64,000 bases of DNA from Vandiemenella viatica (Eukaryota; Arthropoda; Insecta; Orthoptera; Morabidae): positions 107,505,447 to 107,569,446 of the forward strand of contig CM061920.1 in NCBI GenBank assembly GCA_031002005.1, written 5' to 3'. A program made the translations under genes and the position numbers. Position 1 is the stretch's first letter; each line of letters starts with the position of its first letter. Of this stretch, positions 11,111 through 23,176 are shown one piece after another. The notes below the pieces were generated by a model. It did not search any database. It was given only the letters and a program-made list of their open reading frames with translations, and was not told the DNA's origin.

Positions 11111-12780
11111 TCCTATTATATAAAACGCTAACGTGACGTCTGCGTGCGTCGTCTATAGCTGCTACACGTATTGGCTACAGAACGTTCATGTGACAGCCGT
11201 CACTCGCCAATCAACAGCCACCATATTGCCTTCCTTCCTTCTTGTTGCATTTTGTTTATTTACTACAGTTAGATGCAGAAACTCATATAAGGAGAAGAAG
11301 ATTCAATATTTAAGCTATTTTACCTGTATCAGACGCATAAATTCATGTAAGGAGAAGGGAATTCAATATTTACGCTATTTTATCTGTATCAGTGATAAGG
11401 ACTAGGTTAAACCATAACCTAAGAATTTTTTAGGCAGACGGTAAGAAACAACGAAGTTTATTAAAAACTAGGAGAAACGTACGTAATGCGAAATGTATTA
11501 GTCAAATAAATAACAGTTATCCGTTTTCGAAATTATACTCCCCGTCATATGAAGTGAAATGCATTTATTTATTTTAAAATATTAACCAAATACTCTGATA
11601 ATCTAACCAGAGTAACGCATTCATATAACGAAAGATATAATTAAAAATGATTCTTTTCCTTAAAAGCTTTTCCTGAATAAATTCCTAATACTATTATAGA
11701 TGATACCCTTAGTATTTGATGTGTTAGCTATTAAATGAGATTTAAGACAACCTTTTTATTAGATTTAAATCATCAACTGTATAAGCCATGTGACACTTGC
11801 AATTCAACAACGATATTATTGCCTCAAAATAGCAGTGAGCAGAGATATTAGAAATACGGAGAGCAGGGGAAAAAAATTAATGCGAGGCAATTATATGTCA
11901 CAAAGTTACAATTAGTACGTTCGTTCAAATTTACATATTGCTTTTTATTTACCTACGACATCCAGATGCAAAAATTAATGTAAGGAGAAGGGTATTTATT
12001 CTATGTTTACATTATATTACCTGTATCAGTTAGATGATGAGAAACAATTAAGTTAATTCAAAACTCAGAGAAATGTACGAATCGCGAAATGTATCCACCC
12101 AGATAAATGACCGTTATCCGTTTTTGATATTATAGTAAAATTAAAGTAAAATGAACTTATTTAAATAAATCATAGTAAAATACTCCGATAATCTAACCTC
12201 AGTATGGTACTCTTATCACGAAAATATCATTAAAAATGGTTGATATTCGCTTTTCCATACAAGTTTTTCCAGAATAAATCCAGACTACCACCATAGGTGC
12301 TGCCTGTCGTTATTCATATAAGCTATGATTTTCGAATGCAACGTTGTGGAGGTTGTGGCTAAGTAGACCAGAATTGTAACTGACACATTTTGTTGCAGCA
12401 TAATTCGCTCTGAAATTTTAACTGCTTTCATAAGCGCCATGTTACTGAACGTATTAATGAATGCGGGTGAAAGTAGTTCTATACATATCGTGCTGAATTG
12501 TGCCTGGACCAGGAATAAAACTGATATTACATGGACAGCAAAAGTTTTCAGGAATCCTAATTTGTTTTCAATTTTATTGGTTCTATACTTCCGTCGTCAT
12601 TAATTCAGTAGAAGTTACTGCAGTATTGCTATGTGAACAGCAAATCAAATATTTAGAACATTACAAAATCAAAGAAATTAGCATTATGTAATAACAATTC
12701 CATATAATTAACCAACTGCAAAAAAAGGAACTGCCAGAATATGGCGTTCAAACCGTCATTTTTGACGGGCTTGAAGCTAG
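11111..12780 (+). mobile_element. Non-autonomous Helitron, first of a tandem pair
   Basis: The 5' end is TCCTATTATATAAAACGCTA. The 3' end is a CCGTCA-TTTT-TGACGG hairpin followed by GCTTGAAGCTAG. These are the Helitron hallmarks: 5' TC, 3' hairpin about 10 nt from CTAG, no TIR and no target duplication. The base before the element is A (11110). Inside, a unit of about 0.5-0.7 kb (with ATAAGGAGAAG, TATCAG, GATAATCTAACC blocks) occurs twice as diverged direct repeats. There is no Rep/helicase coding. The next element starts at the very next base. Confidence 0.85.
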
Positions 12781-14261
12781 TCCCCTTGTATAAAACGCTA
12801 ACGTGAAGTCTGGATGCGTCGTCTATAGCTGCTACTGCTATGGGCTAGAGAACGGCCAATCATCAACCACCATATTACATTCGTACCATCATCTTGCTTT
12901 TCGTTTATTTACAGCTAGACGCAGACATTCATATAAGGAGAAGGAGATTCAATATTTACGCTATTTTATCCGTATCAGTTATCAAAACTAGGTTAAACCA
13001 TAACCTAAGAATTTTTTTGGGCAAACGATAAGAAACAATGAAGTTTATTAAAAACTCAGAGAAACGTATGTAATCGCGCAATGTATCAGTCAAATAAATA
13101 ACAGTTATCGGTTTTAGAAATTATAAAAACGCATTTATTTAAATAAAATCTAACCAAATATTCTGATAATTTAACCAGAATAAGGTGCTCATATCACGAA
13201 AGATATAATTAAAAATGATTTCAATTTATAATTCGCAATTCAACAACGATATTCTTGCAGCCAAACAGCGGCGAGCAGAGATAGAAAATTAATGCGAGGC
13301 AATCATATGTTACAAAGTTACAATTGGTACGTTCGTTTAAATTTACATGTTGCTTTTTGTTTATTTATGACAACTAGATGGAATAATTAATGCAAGGAGA
13401 AGAGTATTCCATGTTTGCGTTATTTTATCTGTACCAGTTATAAGAACGAGGTTAAAACATAACCTAAGAATGTTTTTGGCAGATGATAAGAAAGAATGAA
13501 GTTAATTAAAAACTCGAAGAAAGTTTACACCAAATTTACGAATCGCGAAATGTATCACCATTATCAGTTTTTGATATTATACTTTCCGTCATTAAAGTAA
13601 AATGCATTTATTTAAATAAATCATAGTCAAATACTCCGATAATCTAACCACAGTATGGTACTCATATCACGAAGATTTCATTAAAAATGGTCGATATTTG
13701 CTTTTTCATGCAACCTTTTCCAGAATAAATTCAGACTACCATCATAGGTGCTGGCCTTCGTTATTCATATGAGGGTAATAAAAGCTGTGATTTTCGAATG
13801 CAATGTTAATGGAGGTTGGGGCTAAGTTGCCCAGAATCGCAACTGACACATTTTGTTACAGCATAATTCGCTCTGAAATGAGTTTTACAAACCATTTAAA
13901 CTGCTTTCATAAGCGCCATGTTACTGGAAGTATTATTTATTGCGGGGGAAAGAAGTTTCATATTTATCGTGCTGAATTGTGCCTGGACCAGGAATAAAAC
14001 TGATATTACATTGACAGCAAAAGTTTTTGTGGGATTCCTAATTTGTTTTTAATTTTATTGGTTCTATACTTCCATCGTCATTAATTCAGTAGAAGTTACT
14101 ACAGTATCGCTATGTGAACTGCAAATGAAATATATAGAACAATACAAAATCAAGGCCATTAGCATTATGTAATAACAATTCCATATAATTAACCAACTGA
14201 AAAAAAATGAGCTGCCAGGATACTGCATTCAAACCGTCATTTTTGACGGGCTCGAAGCTAG
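12781..14261 (+). mobile_element. Non-autonomous Helitron, second of a tandem pair
   Basis: The 5' end TCCCCTTGTATAAAACGCTA directly abuts the CTAG of the preceding copy. The 3' end again has the CCGTCA/TGACGG hairpin and CTCGAAGCTAG. The following base is T (14262), so the pair as a whole sits between A and T, the usual Helitron target. The copy is about 190 bp shorter than its neighbour and shares the same internal repeat units. No coding capacity is seen. Confidence 0.85.
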
Positions 14262-15270
14262 TGTATTAATAATTGCATCAAAATGTTGTCATAAAATGAT
14301 CCTCCCCATTTTTTCTCAACATTTCAGTTGAATCTTAATTGAAATATTAGTTAGCAGTTGTATTTTAAAATTATAAAAGTCTGGCACAGACGATTACACC
14401 AGTACCATACAGCTAAGTTCGGATAAGTTGTTATAATGTTCCTATGTGCACTAAAAAAACTTTTAAATAGTATTAAAACTGGCAATGAACAACATCTCGT
14501 ATTTTATGTATCCTTCTCATATTTTATTTATATTCAATATCGTATTTTAATATACTTCCTGTTGTTATTTTTATAGGCATTCTTCCAAAGTCTTGATGCG
14601 AAACTTCAATGAAAACTTAATCCTAAAACACTTGAGAGATTATAAACTTTAATATAAATCATTGATCTTTATTTTCGTTAAAGTTTATTGAGAAGAATGC
14701 GAAGATTACAAAGGTTCTCGATATACAGTAACTAGATGTCGTCAGCTCGAAAGTGCTCACACTCAACCCAATTGCTCGCCGGTTCTTGTTATGCTATCAT
14801 CTCCCTAGCAACCAACTCCTTTTTTGTTTTTTACTTTATATTTTCTCTATGTTATGCCACAAACAATCCCATAAAATTTTATTGATTCAACCAAATAAAA
14901 AAAATACATGCTGACAAGGTATTTATTATTGATACAAAAGCAATTTTTTATTATAAGAAAATGGCATGCAACTGGAAGTGCTTCCACTCCTATCAAACAA
15001 ACTTTAATAAAAGCCCTGACTAAGGAAAGAAATAATGTTTTTAACCTTTTTCACTATCCAAATTTATATCAACAGCTCTTCAAACAACAGAATCCTCAAA
15101 TTTTAATAAGAGATGAAGTTCTATTTTGATAATAGTAGCAATGATACCTGTATTTATTTATGCAAAACTTCTAAAGCATGACAAGAATATTCAACATTAT
15201 CTCTTAAGCAATCTCAAGCTATTCAAAATAATGCTGTGAGAGGAATATGTATGTCTTGATAAATTTATAA
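14262..15270. other. Intronic sequence, no gene recognised
   Basis: This is AT-rich flanking sequence between the Helitron pair and a LINE fragment. The frame at 14908-15129 (73 codons) has no recognisable domain. Nothing else is seen. Confidence 0.4.
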
Positions 15271-15279
15271 ATAAAATTA

Positions 15280-15900
15280 TAACTAATAGCTGAAGCAAGA
15301 AAGATGTTAAAAACAGTATAGCGAAAAAAACTTTTTTGAAAAGAGAATTCTTTCAGTTCTTAATATTGGCACAGGACTCTGAAAGAAGTTTCTAAAATTG
15401 TAGAGCTCAGCAATTTATGGAACTGAGGTTTGGTCGATAGGAATACTGTAAAGAAGGGAAATTGAAGCATTTGAAATATTAAGATTCAAAATAATAATGG
15501 TTTGGAAATAATGAACAAGGAAAGATGTTTATAAAAGATTTTTCTGTTTTCACAACCGTCATACTGGTATAAATAACTTCACGAGGTTCACGCTGCATCA
15601 AAATGCCCCTGCTTCTTCTTCCCGATGTTTTGACCAGGACTTAGGTCATCCTCAGAGGACTTAGCCACCTGCTGAGTCTGCTAGAGACTGTGGAAGACTG
15701 TCATGAAAAGAAGAGACAGAATGGTGGGCCACATTTGAATACATATAGAATTTATAACTCGGTGGAGAGAAGAGTTGAGTGGAAGAATTTTAGATGAAGA
15801 TATATATTGGTATATGTTAGGCAGATAAATGAAGATATAGGTACTACAGAGTATATGGTGATAAAGAAATAGGATCAGGTGGAGGGCTGCACTAAGCCAG
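15280..15900 (+). mobile_element. LINE ORF2 3'-part fragment, degraded
   Basis: In shifting frames the plus strand reads AIYGTEVWS, then REIEAFEILRFK, and further on KRRDRMVGHI and WREELSGRILDED. This is the Y-G-x-E-x-W ... R-x-I-E-A-F-E ... R-x-G-H-I order found after the RT core in RTE-like and related non-LTR retrotransposons. A block at about 15556-15680 (with GATGTTTTGACCAGG and CTTAGGTCATCCTCAG) interrupts it and looks like another repeat. Many stops; a dead copy. Confidence 0.55.
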
Positions 15901-15909
15901 TTGAGAGTA

Positions 15910-17385
15910 TGGTGGATAGGATAATATTTATCAAAAACATCTAGCTTAAAAATAAAGTCATCAACAATGAGGTAAAACATCAAGTACTTCTATCTGTACA
16001 AGAAGTAAACAGTAATCTAAAGCATAACCATCACTTTAACTAAATGAATCTGACAGGAAAACAGACAAGACTTCTTCCCACTGGTCCCAAACATCAAACT
16101 GCAAAATAGTTAGAACTGCCCACTAATATTAATATATGTGTACCCAAAATAAAATAAAACCTCAATTTGCTGTACAAGAATTGCTGTCCAAGAATTTCTA
16201 TCTGTTTGATATCAACTTGAGTGCCAGAGTTGGAACTCCAAGACTTGCTACTAGTTTGACATCAAACTGAACAGCAAATTGAAGGCAATCGTCTGCCACA
16301 ACTGGACTACAAATTGTCACCAAACATTGGAGAGAAAATTTTGGTTTCAATTTGTATTCAAAGATGGGCTTCATATTGATATAATTTTTTTTTATCTTCC
16401 AACAATAAAAATTGAAGTCAAGATATTTGTAGCCAACCCTAAAATTCTTCTTCCCATTTTTTCTATAAAATTGTAGATCTTTATTTTTATTTTTACACTC
16501 ACGCTAGTACTCGGTTCTTTGTTTGATGATATTTTTGCTTAGCAACTAGGAGAAAGTTGTAAGTAATGAAAACCAATGAAGAAATAAAATCCCAATTCTA
16601 GTTTATATAGACAAGCGAATTAGCTCAGGAAACTACTTATCGTATAACCGATCGATGAATTCCCTGTAAAACAAACGAAAAGTGTTGCTAACTTGAAAGT
16701 GTAAAATCATGGAAAAATTGTTACATTTCAGCATTTCAATAGTACAGACCCAAAAATCTGTAGAAATTCCGAAAAATCGGTAGGTTTGAGACCACTGCTT
16801 CTTCCATACGAAGGAAATACCTGGTATTCATGATTTATTTGTATTGTTTACTATGGTGCCTTTTACCAGTAGTGCTGTTCCAGCTTTTATTATCAATGCA
16901 GTGATAAAACATAAGACACAACAACAAATGATATTCTGGGTGACCTTTTGAAAACACCTGGAATAGTATATGAGATCAACCTAACCTAACACAGAACCCT
17001 CAGCAGTAGCTACTGTATCAGTATAATTTTTTGTTCCTATATTAAGATAATTATCTCTTTTCTTGTTTTTATTATTATTTTTAAAGAACGAAGTAGTAGG
17101 AATGGTTTATACAGTTACCAAATTTTTTGTGTGTTTCTAATTGAAAACAGGTCCAGGGTTTTCGTACTTCATTTGAAGAAAGCACTTTTATCATTTATTC
17201 ATTCTGGAGCTTATATTACTAGTGTTTTATTGTCAGGAAAAAGTATGTACAATCATAAGCCAATTACTTCAAAGAAAGTTTCTCAAGTTCACACCTGCAA
17301 AATTCATACTCTAACATGAAATTAATGCAGAATGCTCTACAAAATTATCTACACATTAGGGATTATTGAGATTACCATATAAAAT
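15910..17385. other. Intronic sequence, no gene recognised
   Basis: AT-rich intron of the protease gene next to its exon at 17394. Short frames have no motif. I see no repeat structure. Confidence 0.4.
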
Positions 17386-17393
17386 TTACTTAC

Positions 17394-17698
17394 CTTGTGT
17401 CCCTGCATAGCCATGGTGTGACATTTGCTTTAGCTTACTAGTCACATCATTTCTGGCAGCCCCATCCCAGAGTTGTACAGCACCATTTCCACTCCCAATA
17501 TGCCTTCGGTCCGAATCCTGCAAATCACTGCCTTTCTGTGCTCTGACACTGAGCATTTCCCGATCTCTGCTTGCAGGTGTGGAATTACCACTGGTGAAAC
17601 CAGAATCTCTTGAATGAGGCCAGCTAGTTTCTTCCCCACGGACCCTGCTGTCTTTATCTTCATTTCCATTCTGGCTTCTGTTACAATGCAACTCTGAC
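17394..17698 (-). CDS. USP36: USP36/scrawny-type deubiquitinase, C-terminal linker exon
   Basis: A cag acceptor (17699-17701 on the complement) and gtaagt donor (from 17393) bound 305 bases. The phases (in 2, out 1) fit both neighbours. The protein is hydrophilic, rich in Ser, Asp, Arg and Gly (RDSGFTSGNSTPASRDRE), and ends with QLWDGAARNDVTSKL. The W-D-G unit followed by a short amphipathic stretch is the tail signature of USP36/scrawny. An alternative acceptor 36 bases upstream would put a stop in frame, so the chosen acceptor is favoured although its pyrimidine tract is poor. Confidence 0.8.
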
Positions 17699-18220
17699 CT
17701 GTTGACAGTTACCACTTACTTTATTTAACACTGAAATAAATAGGACATAAGCTTTAGTGTCTATACGCTGAAAAAATTTGGAACATCAAAATTCATGATA
17801 AGAGAAAGGCTCATTTAATTTTTAGCCAATACCTTACACTGAATTTGATGTCTTCCTCACATATACTGCTTTCCCAGCAGAAAGCAATTACTCATCTCTA
17901 ATGGTTTTAGAGGTTTCCTGGAGTTACTAAACATACATCAATTAAATGCATAAAGTTGCTAAGATTTATGCTTCGTTTGTGGGCACATCTAGGCTATGTA
18001 TGAGTGAGCACAAGTACACTGACTCAAATTTCATTCACTACAATTTTTAACAAAAATCTTTGCTAACTGTGCATTTGACAAGACACATAATTTTAATGCT
18101 TATAACATTTTGAAACCATGATGGCATAAATTCCAAGCATCTCTTCTTTTCTTAACACAAAAAGAAATAAATAGCAAAAACACAAAAGATCAATAATAAA
18201 CACTGTGGGAATGTCTAGCA

Positions 18221-18257
18221 AGCAAAAAAAAAAAAAAAAAAAAAAAGAAGAAGAAGA
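18221..18257. repeat. Poly-A / GAA simple repeat
   Basis: A run of about 25 A followed by AAG repeats lies just beyond the donor of the neighbouring exon on the minus strand, where it reads as a T-rich tract inside the intron. Homopolymer length is often unreliable in assemblies. Confidence 0.9.
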
Positions 18258-18309
18258 ATCTGAAGGCAACTGTAACGACAATAAAGAAGACTCAAAGAGG
18301 CCAACTTAC

Positions 18310-18708
18310 TGAGACGATGCAGAACTGGACCTCTGCGACTGCTTCGGGGAAGTAGGAGTTATATCTCTGGTAGAGCGAATAGGAGAGACGGACCAAGTTG
18401 TTGTGGCAGCAGCAACGGGAGCATGTGAATGGGATGATGAGCTGGCAGTAGAGCCATCAACCAATGGAGAGGAGCGCACCTTCGTCAGTTCTGTCACTTG
18501 CCAACTGGCACGTGGTATGTAGAACTTGCGGCTTGGACTAGGTACTGGATTGGTTACTGGATTGCTTGGAGGTGGACTTGGAGCTGAATGTTTGTCAGCA
18601 AGAGGTCGCGAACTGCTATCGGCCTCACCCTCCGGCTCAGAGTCTGTACTGGTAGAGTCTCCCTGGCCGTACGGAACCAAGCTCTGTGGCTGTGGGGATG
18701 ATTTTGCC
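18310..18708 (-). CDS. USP36: USP36/scrawny-type deubiquitinase, Ser/Pro-rich linker exon
   Basis: A tttcag acceptor and a gtaagt donor bound 399 bases, in phase with both neighbours (1 base in, 2 bases out). It encodes SLVPYGQGDSTSTDSEPEG, then a Pro/Ser-rich run (APSPPPSNPVTNPVPSPSRK) and a long Ser/Thr/Ala stretch. The LVPYG plus acidic-Ser segment is shared with insect scrawny proteins, as I recall them. The rest is disordered low-complexity linker between the catalytic domain and the tail. It is locally GC-richer than its surroundings, as expected for coding DNA here. Long frames on the plus strand are shadows. Confidence 0.85.
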
Positions 18709-19387
18709 CTGAAACATCCCCAATTAATCTACAATGTAGTGTTTATTAATCTGATTTATATTCAGAAATTTCAAAGAAACTTTACTAACCACTTGTTAAA
18801 TACTCTTTTGAAATAGTTTCTTTTCTTGAGAGGCTTAAAATGTCAGAAGTATAGACAGCAGTTAACTGGTATTAACAAAGCTATGCCTCATTAAAGCACA
18901 AATCTCAGAAAAGTTGAATACCTAATGGCATGTTATTTATAAGGGAAGAAGGCATAAAGAAACAATACAGTTTGCAATTTCAAGTTAATTAGTTAGTTAA
19001 GCATAACACCAATAAGGATTTTATGAGCATCCAGTATACACAAGGTCAAAACAGATGCTGGAACATCACTTTTAAGAAAAACTTCTGTAAATATGTACAA
19101 GACAGTAACAAATATACATATTTAGTTCCTCAGCCTAGAAATATTACATTATTTAGAACTTTTCTCTTTCCCTCTTTCTACTACATTAAACAAAAATATC
19201 AAAACAAACAAAATACTTTTGACAGCAACCATATATAACCAAACATTTCTTCCCTAAAACACGGGACTCAATGCTCAGTTCCGTATATCTCCCATTAACT
19301 ATTATGAAAACTTAAGTACTTAAGATCTATTACTTAACAAGCATATTATGCAACTAAGGAAAATGGAAGCGGCTTCTAGGCGATATA

Positions 19388-19840
19388 AATAAGAAAAGAA
19401 AGGGAAATTAACCCACCACATACCAAAGTGGATGGATGCGATGAGAGAACACTAATGCTGACACCTGGACTTAACCACCGTTAATTTCCAATTAACCCAT
19501 CACTACCTTTTTTTTTTTTGCCATGTTTATACCGTACCATTACTACATTTGCTCATTTTACCATCGCCTGCCAAAGTATTAAATATATTATCTCAGACAT
19601 TGTATACCGATATCGATAGTCAACTCCTTATCCGCACCCCCCCCCCCCCCACCACAACACGGTTAGTCATTAGGTAACGTTCGGTGTGCACACACGTTCC
19701 CAGCCTAATGGCCCGTTTTTTCTATTTGTGAGCAAGGCATATGCCGAAATATTGTGTAGTTGTTTGTCAGCATTAGTGTTCTCTCATCGCATCCGTCCAC
19801 TTTGGTATGTGGTGGGTTAATTTCCCTTTCTTTTCTTATT
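19388..19840. mobile_element. Fold-back MITE family A, complete
   Basis: The ends are inverted repeats of about 90 bases with very few mismatches. Left starts AATAAGAAAAGAAAGGGAAA, then TTAACCCACCACATACC; the right side is its reverse complement. Internal sequence includes poly-T, a run of 14 C (about 19641-19654) and CGATATCGATAG. The element is 453 bp with no coding capacity. A diverged partial copy is at 495-790. A clear target duplication is not visible. The superfamily is unknown. Confidence 0.85.
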
Positions 19841-20001
19841 AACAAGCATATTAATGATACAGTGTTTGTTTATATGTGATTCTAGTAATCAATCACATTA
19901 AATACACTGAGATGGATTTCTTTCCCTGCCTTTTGTTCTACTCAGTAACAAAGCATGTCCTTGCAAACAAATTTTACCCATTCATGGCATAAATTATTCA
20001 A

Positions 20002-20165
20002 CAGCCACTTACTTCTTTTAACTTAACAAAGGGTTTAACCCAAAATATTGTATTTTTTGTGTTCATCTGTTGTTTTGTGTTGCTGCTGCCCTCCTCCCTT
20101 CAACTTTGGTGAGTGTTGAGTGTATTTTATCTGTCCTGTCCATATAAATATTGCCTCACGGCAGT
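20002..20165. mobile_element. MITE family B fragment
   Basis: It contains CAGCCACTTACTTCTTTTAA, then a GTGTTGCTGCTGCCCTCCTCC segment and CTTCAACTTTGGTGAGTGTTGAG. The same sequence lies in inverted orientation at 26287-26421, and its CAACTTTGGTGAGTG end is shared with the fold-back at 30127-30450. It is a half-element; the other terminus is not seen. Confidence 0.7.
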
Positions 20166-20487
20166 TCTTTCCTTCCATTGTTACTGATAAAATACAGTTA
20201 ACATCATAAATAAAAAAATAACTGAAAATGTTTAAGGCAAAGTTTAATAGAAAAAAATAGAAACCAACATTTTTAAGGTTAGTAAACAGTGTCTTTCTTC
20301 TTTATATAACTTAAAATGGTTATATGTGTCATTTGCGTTAGCAATGAAAGCTCAGAAATAAATTATTGAAGTATTTTAAACATACTGAAATTTTTAAAGT
20401 ATTGCATGATGTAATCCACACCTCCTTTAAATACACTACCAGTCTAAATATAGTAATCAACTTTAAAATTAACTATTTGTGACCTAC

Positions 20488-20713
20488 CTTTCCTTGAGAG
20501 TTGGCAGGTGAGGGCCTGTAGAGTGGTTGCTGGCAGAAGAAACATCTGGCTTGGCGATTTTGAGTGGACTTTTCACTGGAGACAATTTAGTAGTGAGTGA
20601 TGAGGTAGCTGGCTTATGTATATTCAGCAAGCCCCCATTTTGAACACAAGTAGTCTTGACATTTGAGGGAATCATCATGGGACTAATCTGCCGTGGAATG
20701 CCTGTCTTGTAAC
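20488..20713 (-). CDS. USP36: USP36/scrawny-type deubiquitinase, linker exon after catalytic domain
   Basis: A tatgcag acceptor and gtaggt donor bound 226 bases, with phase 2 in and 2 out, consistent with neighbours. The protein starts GYKTGIPRQISPMMIPSN and continues with Ser/Thr/Lys-rich sequence (KLSPVKSPLKIAKPD). There is no catalytic motif; it is disordered linker. The exon is kept because the frame is open across exact splice sites and joins in frame on both sides. Confidence 0.8.
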
Positions 20714-21569
20714 CTGCATAAAAAAAAGTTTCTGGTCAAGATGTACCATTAGCAGTGGTCAAAATTCAGAAATTCCTCTACACAAATACTGCAATGTATT
20801 CCTGAAATTCCATGAACAAAAAATAGTATTTTAAATAAGTGTAATAATCAGAAAGCACATTTGGGGTACCAAAATGAATTAAAGATTCAAAGGGTAAAAG
20901 TAAATCAGAGCAGCAGATGACCATAAATAACAGGAAACTGATAGCAGACAAATCAATTTTTTGGATTAGCAGTAGACTGAGATTAAAAGTATTTTTTGGG
21001 TTTTCATTCTATGCATGCGTACTAGTACTGCAGCATGTTCTGAATGTTGTGGCGCCTGTTAGAAAAGGTGAAGTGAAATTGGAAGGTCATTGTAACAGGA
21101 ATTGAAGAGTATCCTCATGGTTAAAGAATTACCAGAGCATGAGGCCAGAGGAAGATTTGTAGCAGATATTGTGCTAATATCCCAGTGTGCATTCACATTA
21201 TCGAAATGGACTTGTGCTGTTAGGTACACACAGACTACATTCACAGTAAAGCAAGAATTAAGAGAATTTGGCCAGTTAATGGACCAACTGGGTTACTCAT
21301 CAAGACTGACAAACTCGTGTTGTAGTGATCAGACCAAGATGAAAAGGGATAATGTTGCAAAATAACTGTACATGTCTAATTCCTACTTGTCCATAATCTC
21401 ATTATTTTGGTGATTTTCTGAGGGGAAGAATAGACAAATCTTTAGCATATCATTATATTAAGTCCACGTACATTTTAAACTAGCAAAGAAATTAAAGATT
21501 TGTCACTTTCCTTCAATCTAACAACTTCATTTACATTACATGTAGTTCTTTAACAAAACTTGTTACATC

Positions 21570-21594
21570 AAAAAAAAAAAAAAAAAAAAAAAAA
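21570..21594. repeat. Poly-A tract
   Basis: 25 consecutive A. It may be the tail of an old retroposed copy, but no element is recognisable next to it. Confidence 0.9.
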
Positions 21595-21763
21595 TTATAA
21601 GATTTTACTAAACAGTATTTTAGCAACTTTTTAACTGTAAGAATTTATCAGACTGCTAAATACATTTTCTTGGTATAAAACAAATTATATTAATGGTGGC
21701 AATAGAGGAATTATCAAAAAGAAATGCAAATGTAATCGTAGGCTTCCGCGGCCAGAGTCAACT

Positions 21764-21852
21764 GATTCTTGGCTATCCGGGTGGCGCCGTGTCATATTTC
21801 CTAAAACCTTTTTAAGAAATATGACGCGGCGCCACCCGGATAGCCAAGAATC
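21764..21852. repeat. Near-perfect 37-bp hairpin
   Basis: The arms 21764-21800 and 21816-21852 are reverse complements with a single A/G difference that would still pair as G-U on one strand. The loop is 15 nt. The arms start GATTCTTGGCTATCCGGGTG. The stem is GC-rich in an AT-rich intron, and a CTTCCGCGGCCAGAGTCAACT segment lies just before it. Length and shape would suit a pre-miRNA-like hairpin, but the almost perfect pairing is more typical of a young palindromic MITE. Confidence 0.9.
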
Positions 21853-22149
21853 ACAAGAAATGCAAATTTTACATTAGCATGTTAAATCAACACATTAATG
21901 ATGCTAGAGAAATAATATGATTTGTGACCATGGTAATCTTGCTCTTGACTAAATAAACAATAAGAAGAATAATGTACTATTAAGTTAAGATCTGCAGCAA
22001 TCTATTTTTAAAACTAGTTTTTAGAATATATTTAGTCATAATATTACAACTGTAATGATGATGGTAATGAGTGACTATAATAATAGTAATAAATTTGTGT
22101 GTGACTGAGCTCTTGCCATTAAAAAAATTTCTCTATACACCCAATTTTG

Positions 22150-22620
22150 GATTTTATTACTTTTAGCTTTTAAATTCTTTAAATGTTTGAGGTAAATTAT
22201 TCACCATATCCCCCCAATATTTTATTCCAGTCCTAGACTCCCTCATGTACAAAATATGATTTTGAAAATTCCTTACACCTATGAAAATGCTAGTTCAGTC
22301 ATGATAATCTCATCCCGCCACATACTAACTCTTCTAATAGCATGCATCCATCCATGTCTCATCGCCAATAAATAGTCCCAACACACTCTTCATCCCAAGT
22401 CTTGACTCCCAACCCATTTCCTTTATCATACTAGCTATTGATTGTGTTCTATGAAATAAATATAGTTGCCTTCCTTTGATCCCCCTCCATCTTCTGTATT
22501 TGATATCCATAAAATATGTCCCATATTATCCCAACATCCTTAATCAATTGTCTATCCAAGGTTTTGTATCCTAATAACCTCATTTTCCTGGTAGGTGGCC
22601 CCCATCACCTTCTACAGTAA
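22150..22620 (-). mobile_element. LINE ORF2 C-terminal fragment, degraded
   Basis: On the minus strand shifting frames give KEMGWESRLGMKSVLGLF, GDETWMDACY and later NLPQTFKEFKSKL-like residues. This is the G-W-E-S-L ... R-x-x-S-V-L-G-L-F ... N-x-L-P motif order seen at the end of CR1/L2-type ORF2 proteins. Stops and shifts are frequent. It lies in an intron in the sense orientation of the protease gene. Confidence 0.55.
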
Positions 22621-22891
22621 TTGCTGGACTTTGAAACCCCTTCCTACTCACCATTTGCTTTGTTTGAAACCCCGCTGAGAGATTACTAGAGACTTTGCTA
22701 TCTACAATGACATATAATAACAATCCAGAAAATAAACCCATTCAAGTATTCCATACACTCAAGTATTTAATAGACATTCATAAGTAACACATCAGAGATT
22801 TACAGGTATAGATACTTTCAGAAAAGGAAATCAGCCCAGCCAGCTAGTGCTTTATCATGAACTTTATTTATTTTATGGTATATTTTCATAA

Positions 22892-22914
22892 GTTATTTAT
22901 TTATTTATTTATTT
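22892..22914. repeat. (TTTA)n microsatellite
   Basis: About five and a half TTTA/ATTT units next to the LINE fragment and the following exon. Confidence 0.85.
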
Positions 22915-23007
22915 GAAACGCTTCAAAGTATTTAAATGCTGATTACCTAAATTTAAAAGTATCTCAGTAAAAGTGTAATCAAATTGCAAAGAATTTTTAA
23001 ATTTTAC

Positions 23008-23176
23008 CTGTATTTCCATTTGTAACTGTACTTTGTGAAGAGACTGAAGTGATTGTTGCTGGTTTGGCAGATACACTGCACTGATTCTGTGGTACATTTG
23101 CTTCAGATTTATCCAATTCATAAATTATTATATAAGCATTCATGTCCAGGACAGTATTCAGAGAAATTGCTCTAAC
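23008..23176 (-). CDS. USP36: USP36/scrawny-type deubiquitinase, end of catalytic domain
   Basis: A tttcag acceptor and a gtaaaa donor bound 169 bases (phase 0 in, 1 out). The protein starts VRAISLNTVLDMNAYIIIYE. This is the last block of the USP fold, where the conserved A-Y-x-x-x-Y strand (here NAYIIIYEL) closes the catalytic domain, followed by Ser/Thr-rich linker (ATITSVSSQSTVTNGN). The phase-0 start fits only the shifted frame at the end of the previous exon (DDNT), which supports a one-base error there. Confidence 0.9.

Noticed and set aside
17442..17669. Second minus-strand frame inside the exon at 17394-17698
   Set aside because: The alternative frame does not join in phase with either neighbouring exon and lacks the W-D-G tail motif.
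18526..18816. Plus-strand frame rich in Gly and Leu opposite the Ser/Pro-rich exon
   Set aside because: It is the antisense shadow of the protease exon at 18310-18708, which has exact splice sites and in-frame neighbours.
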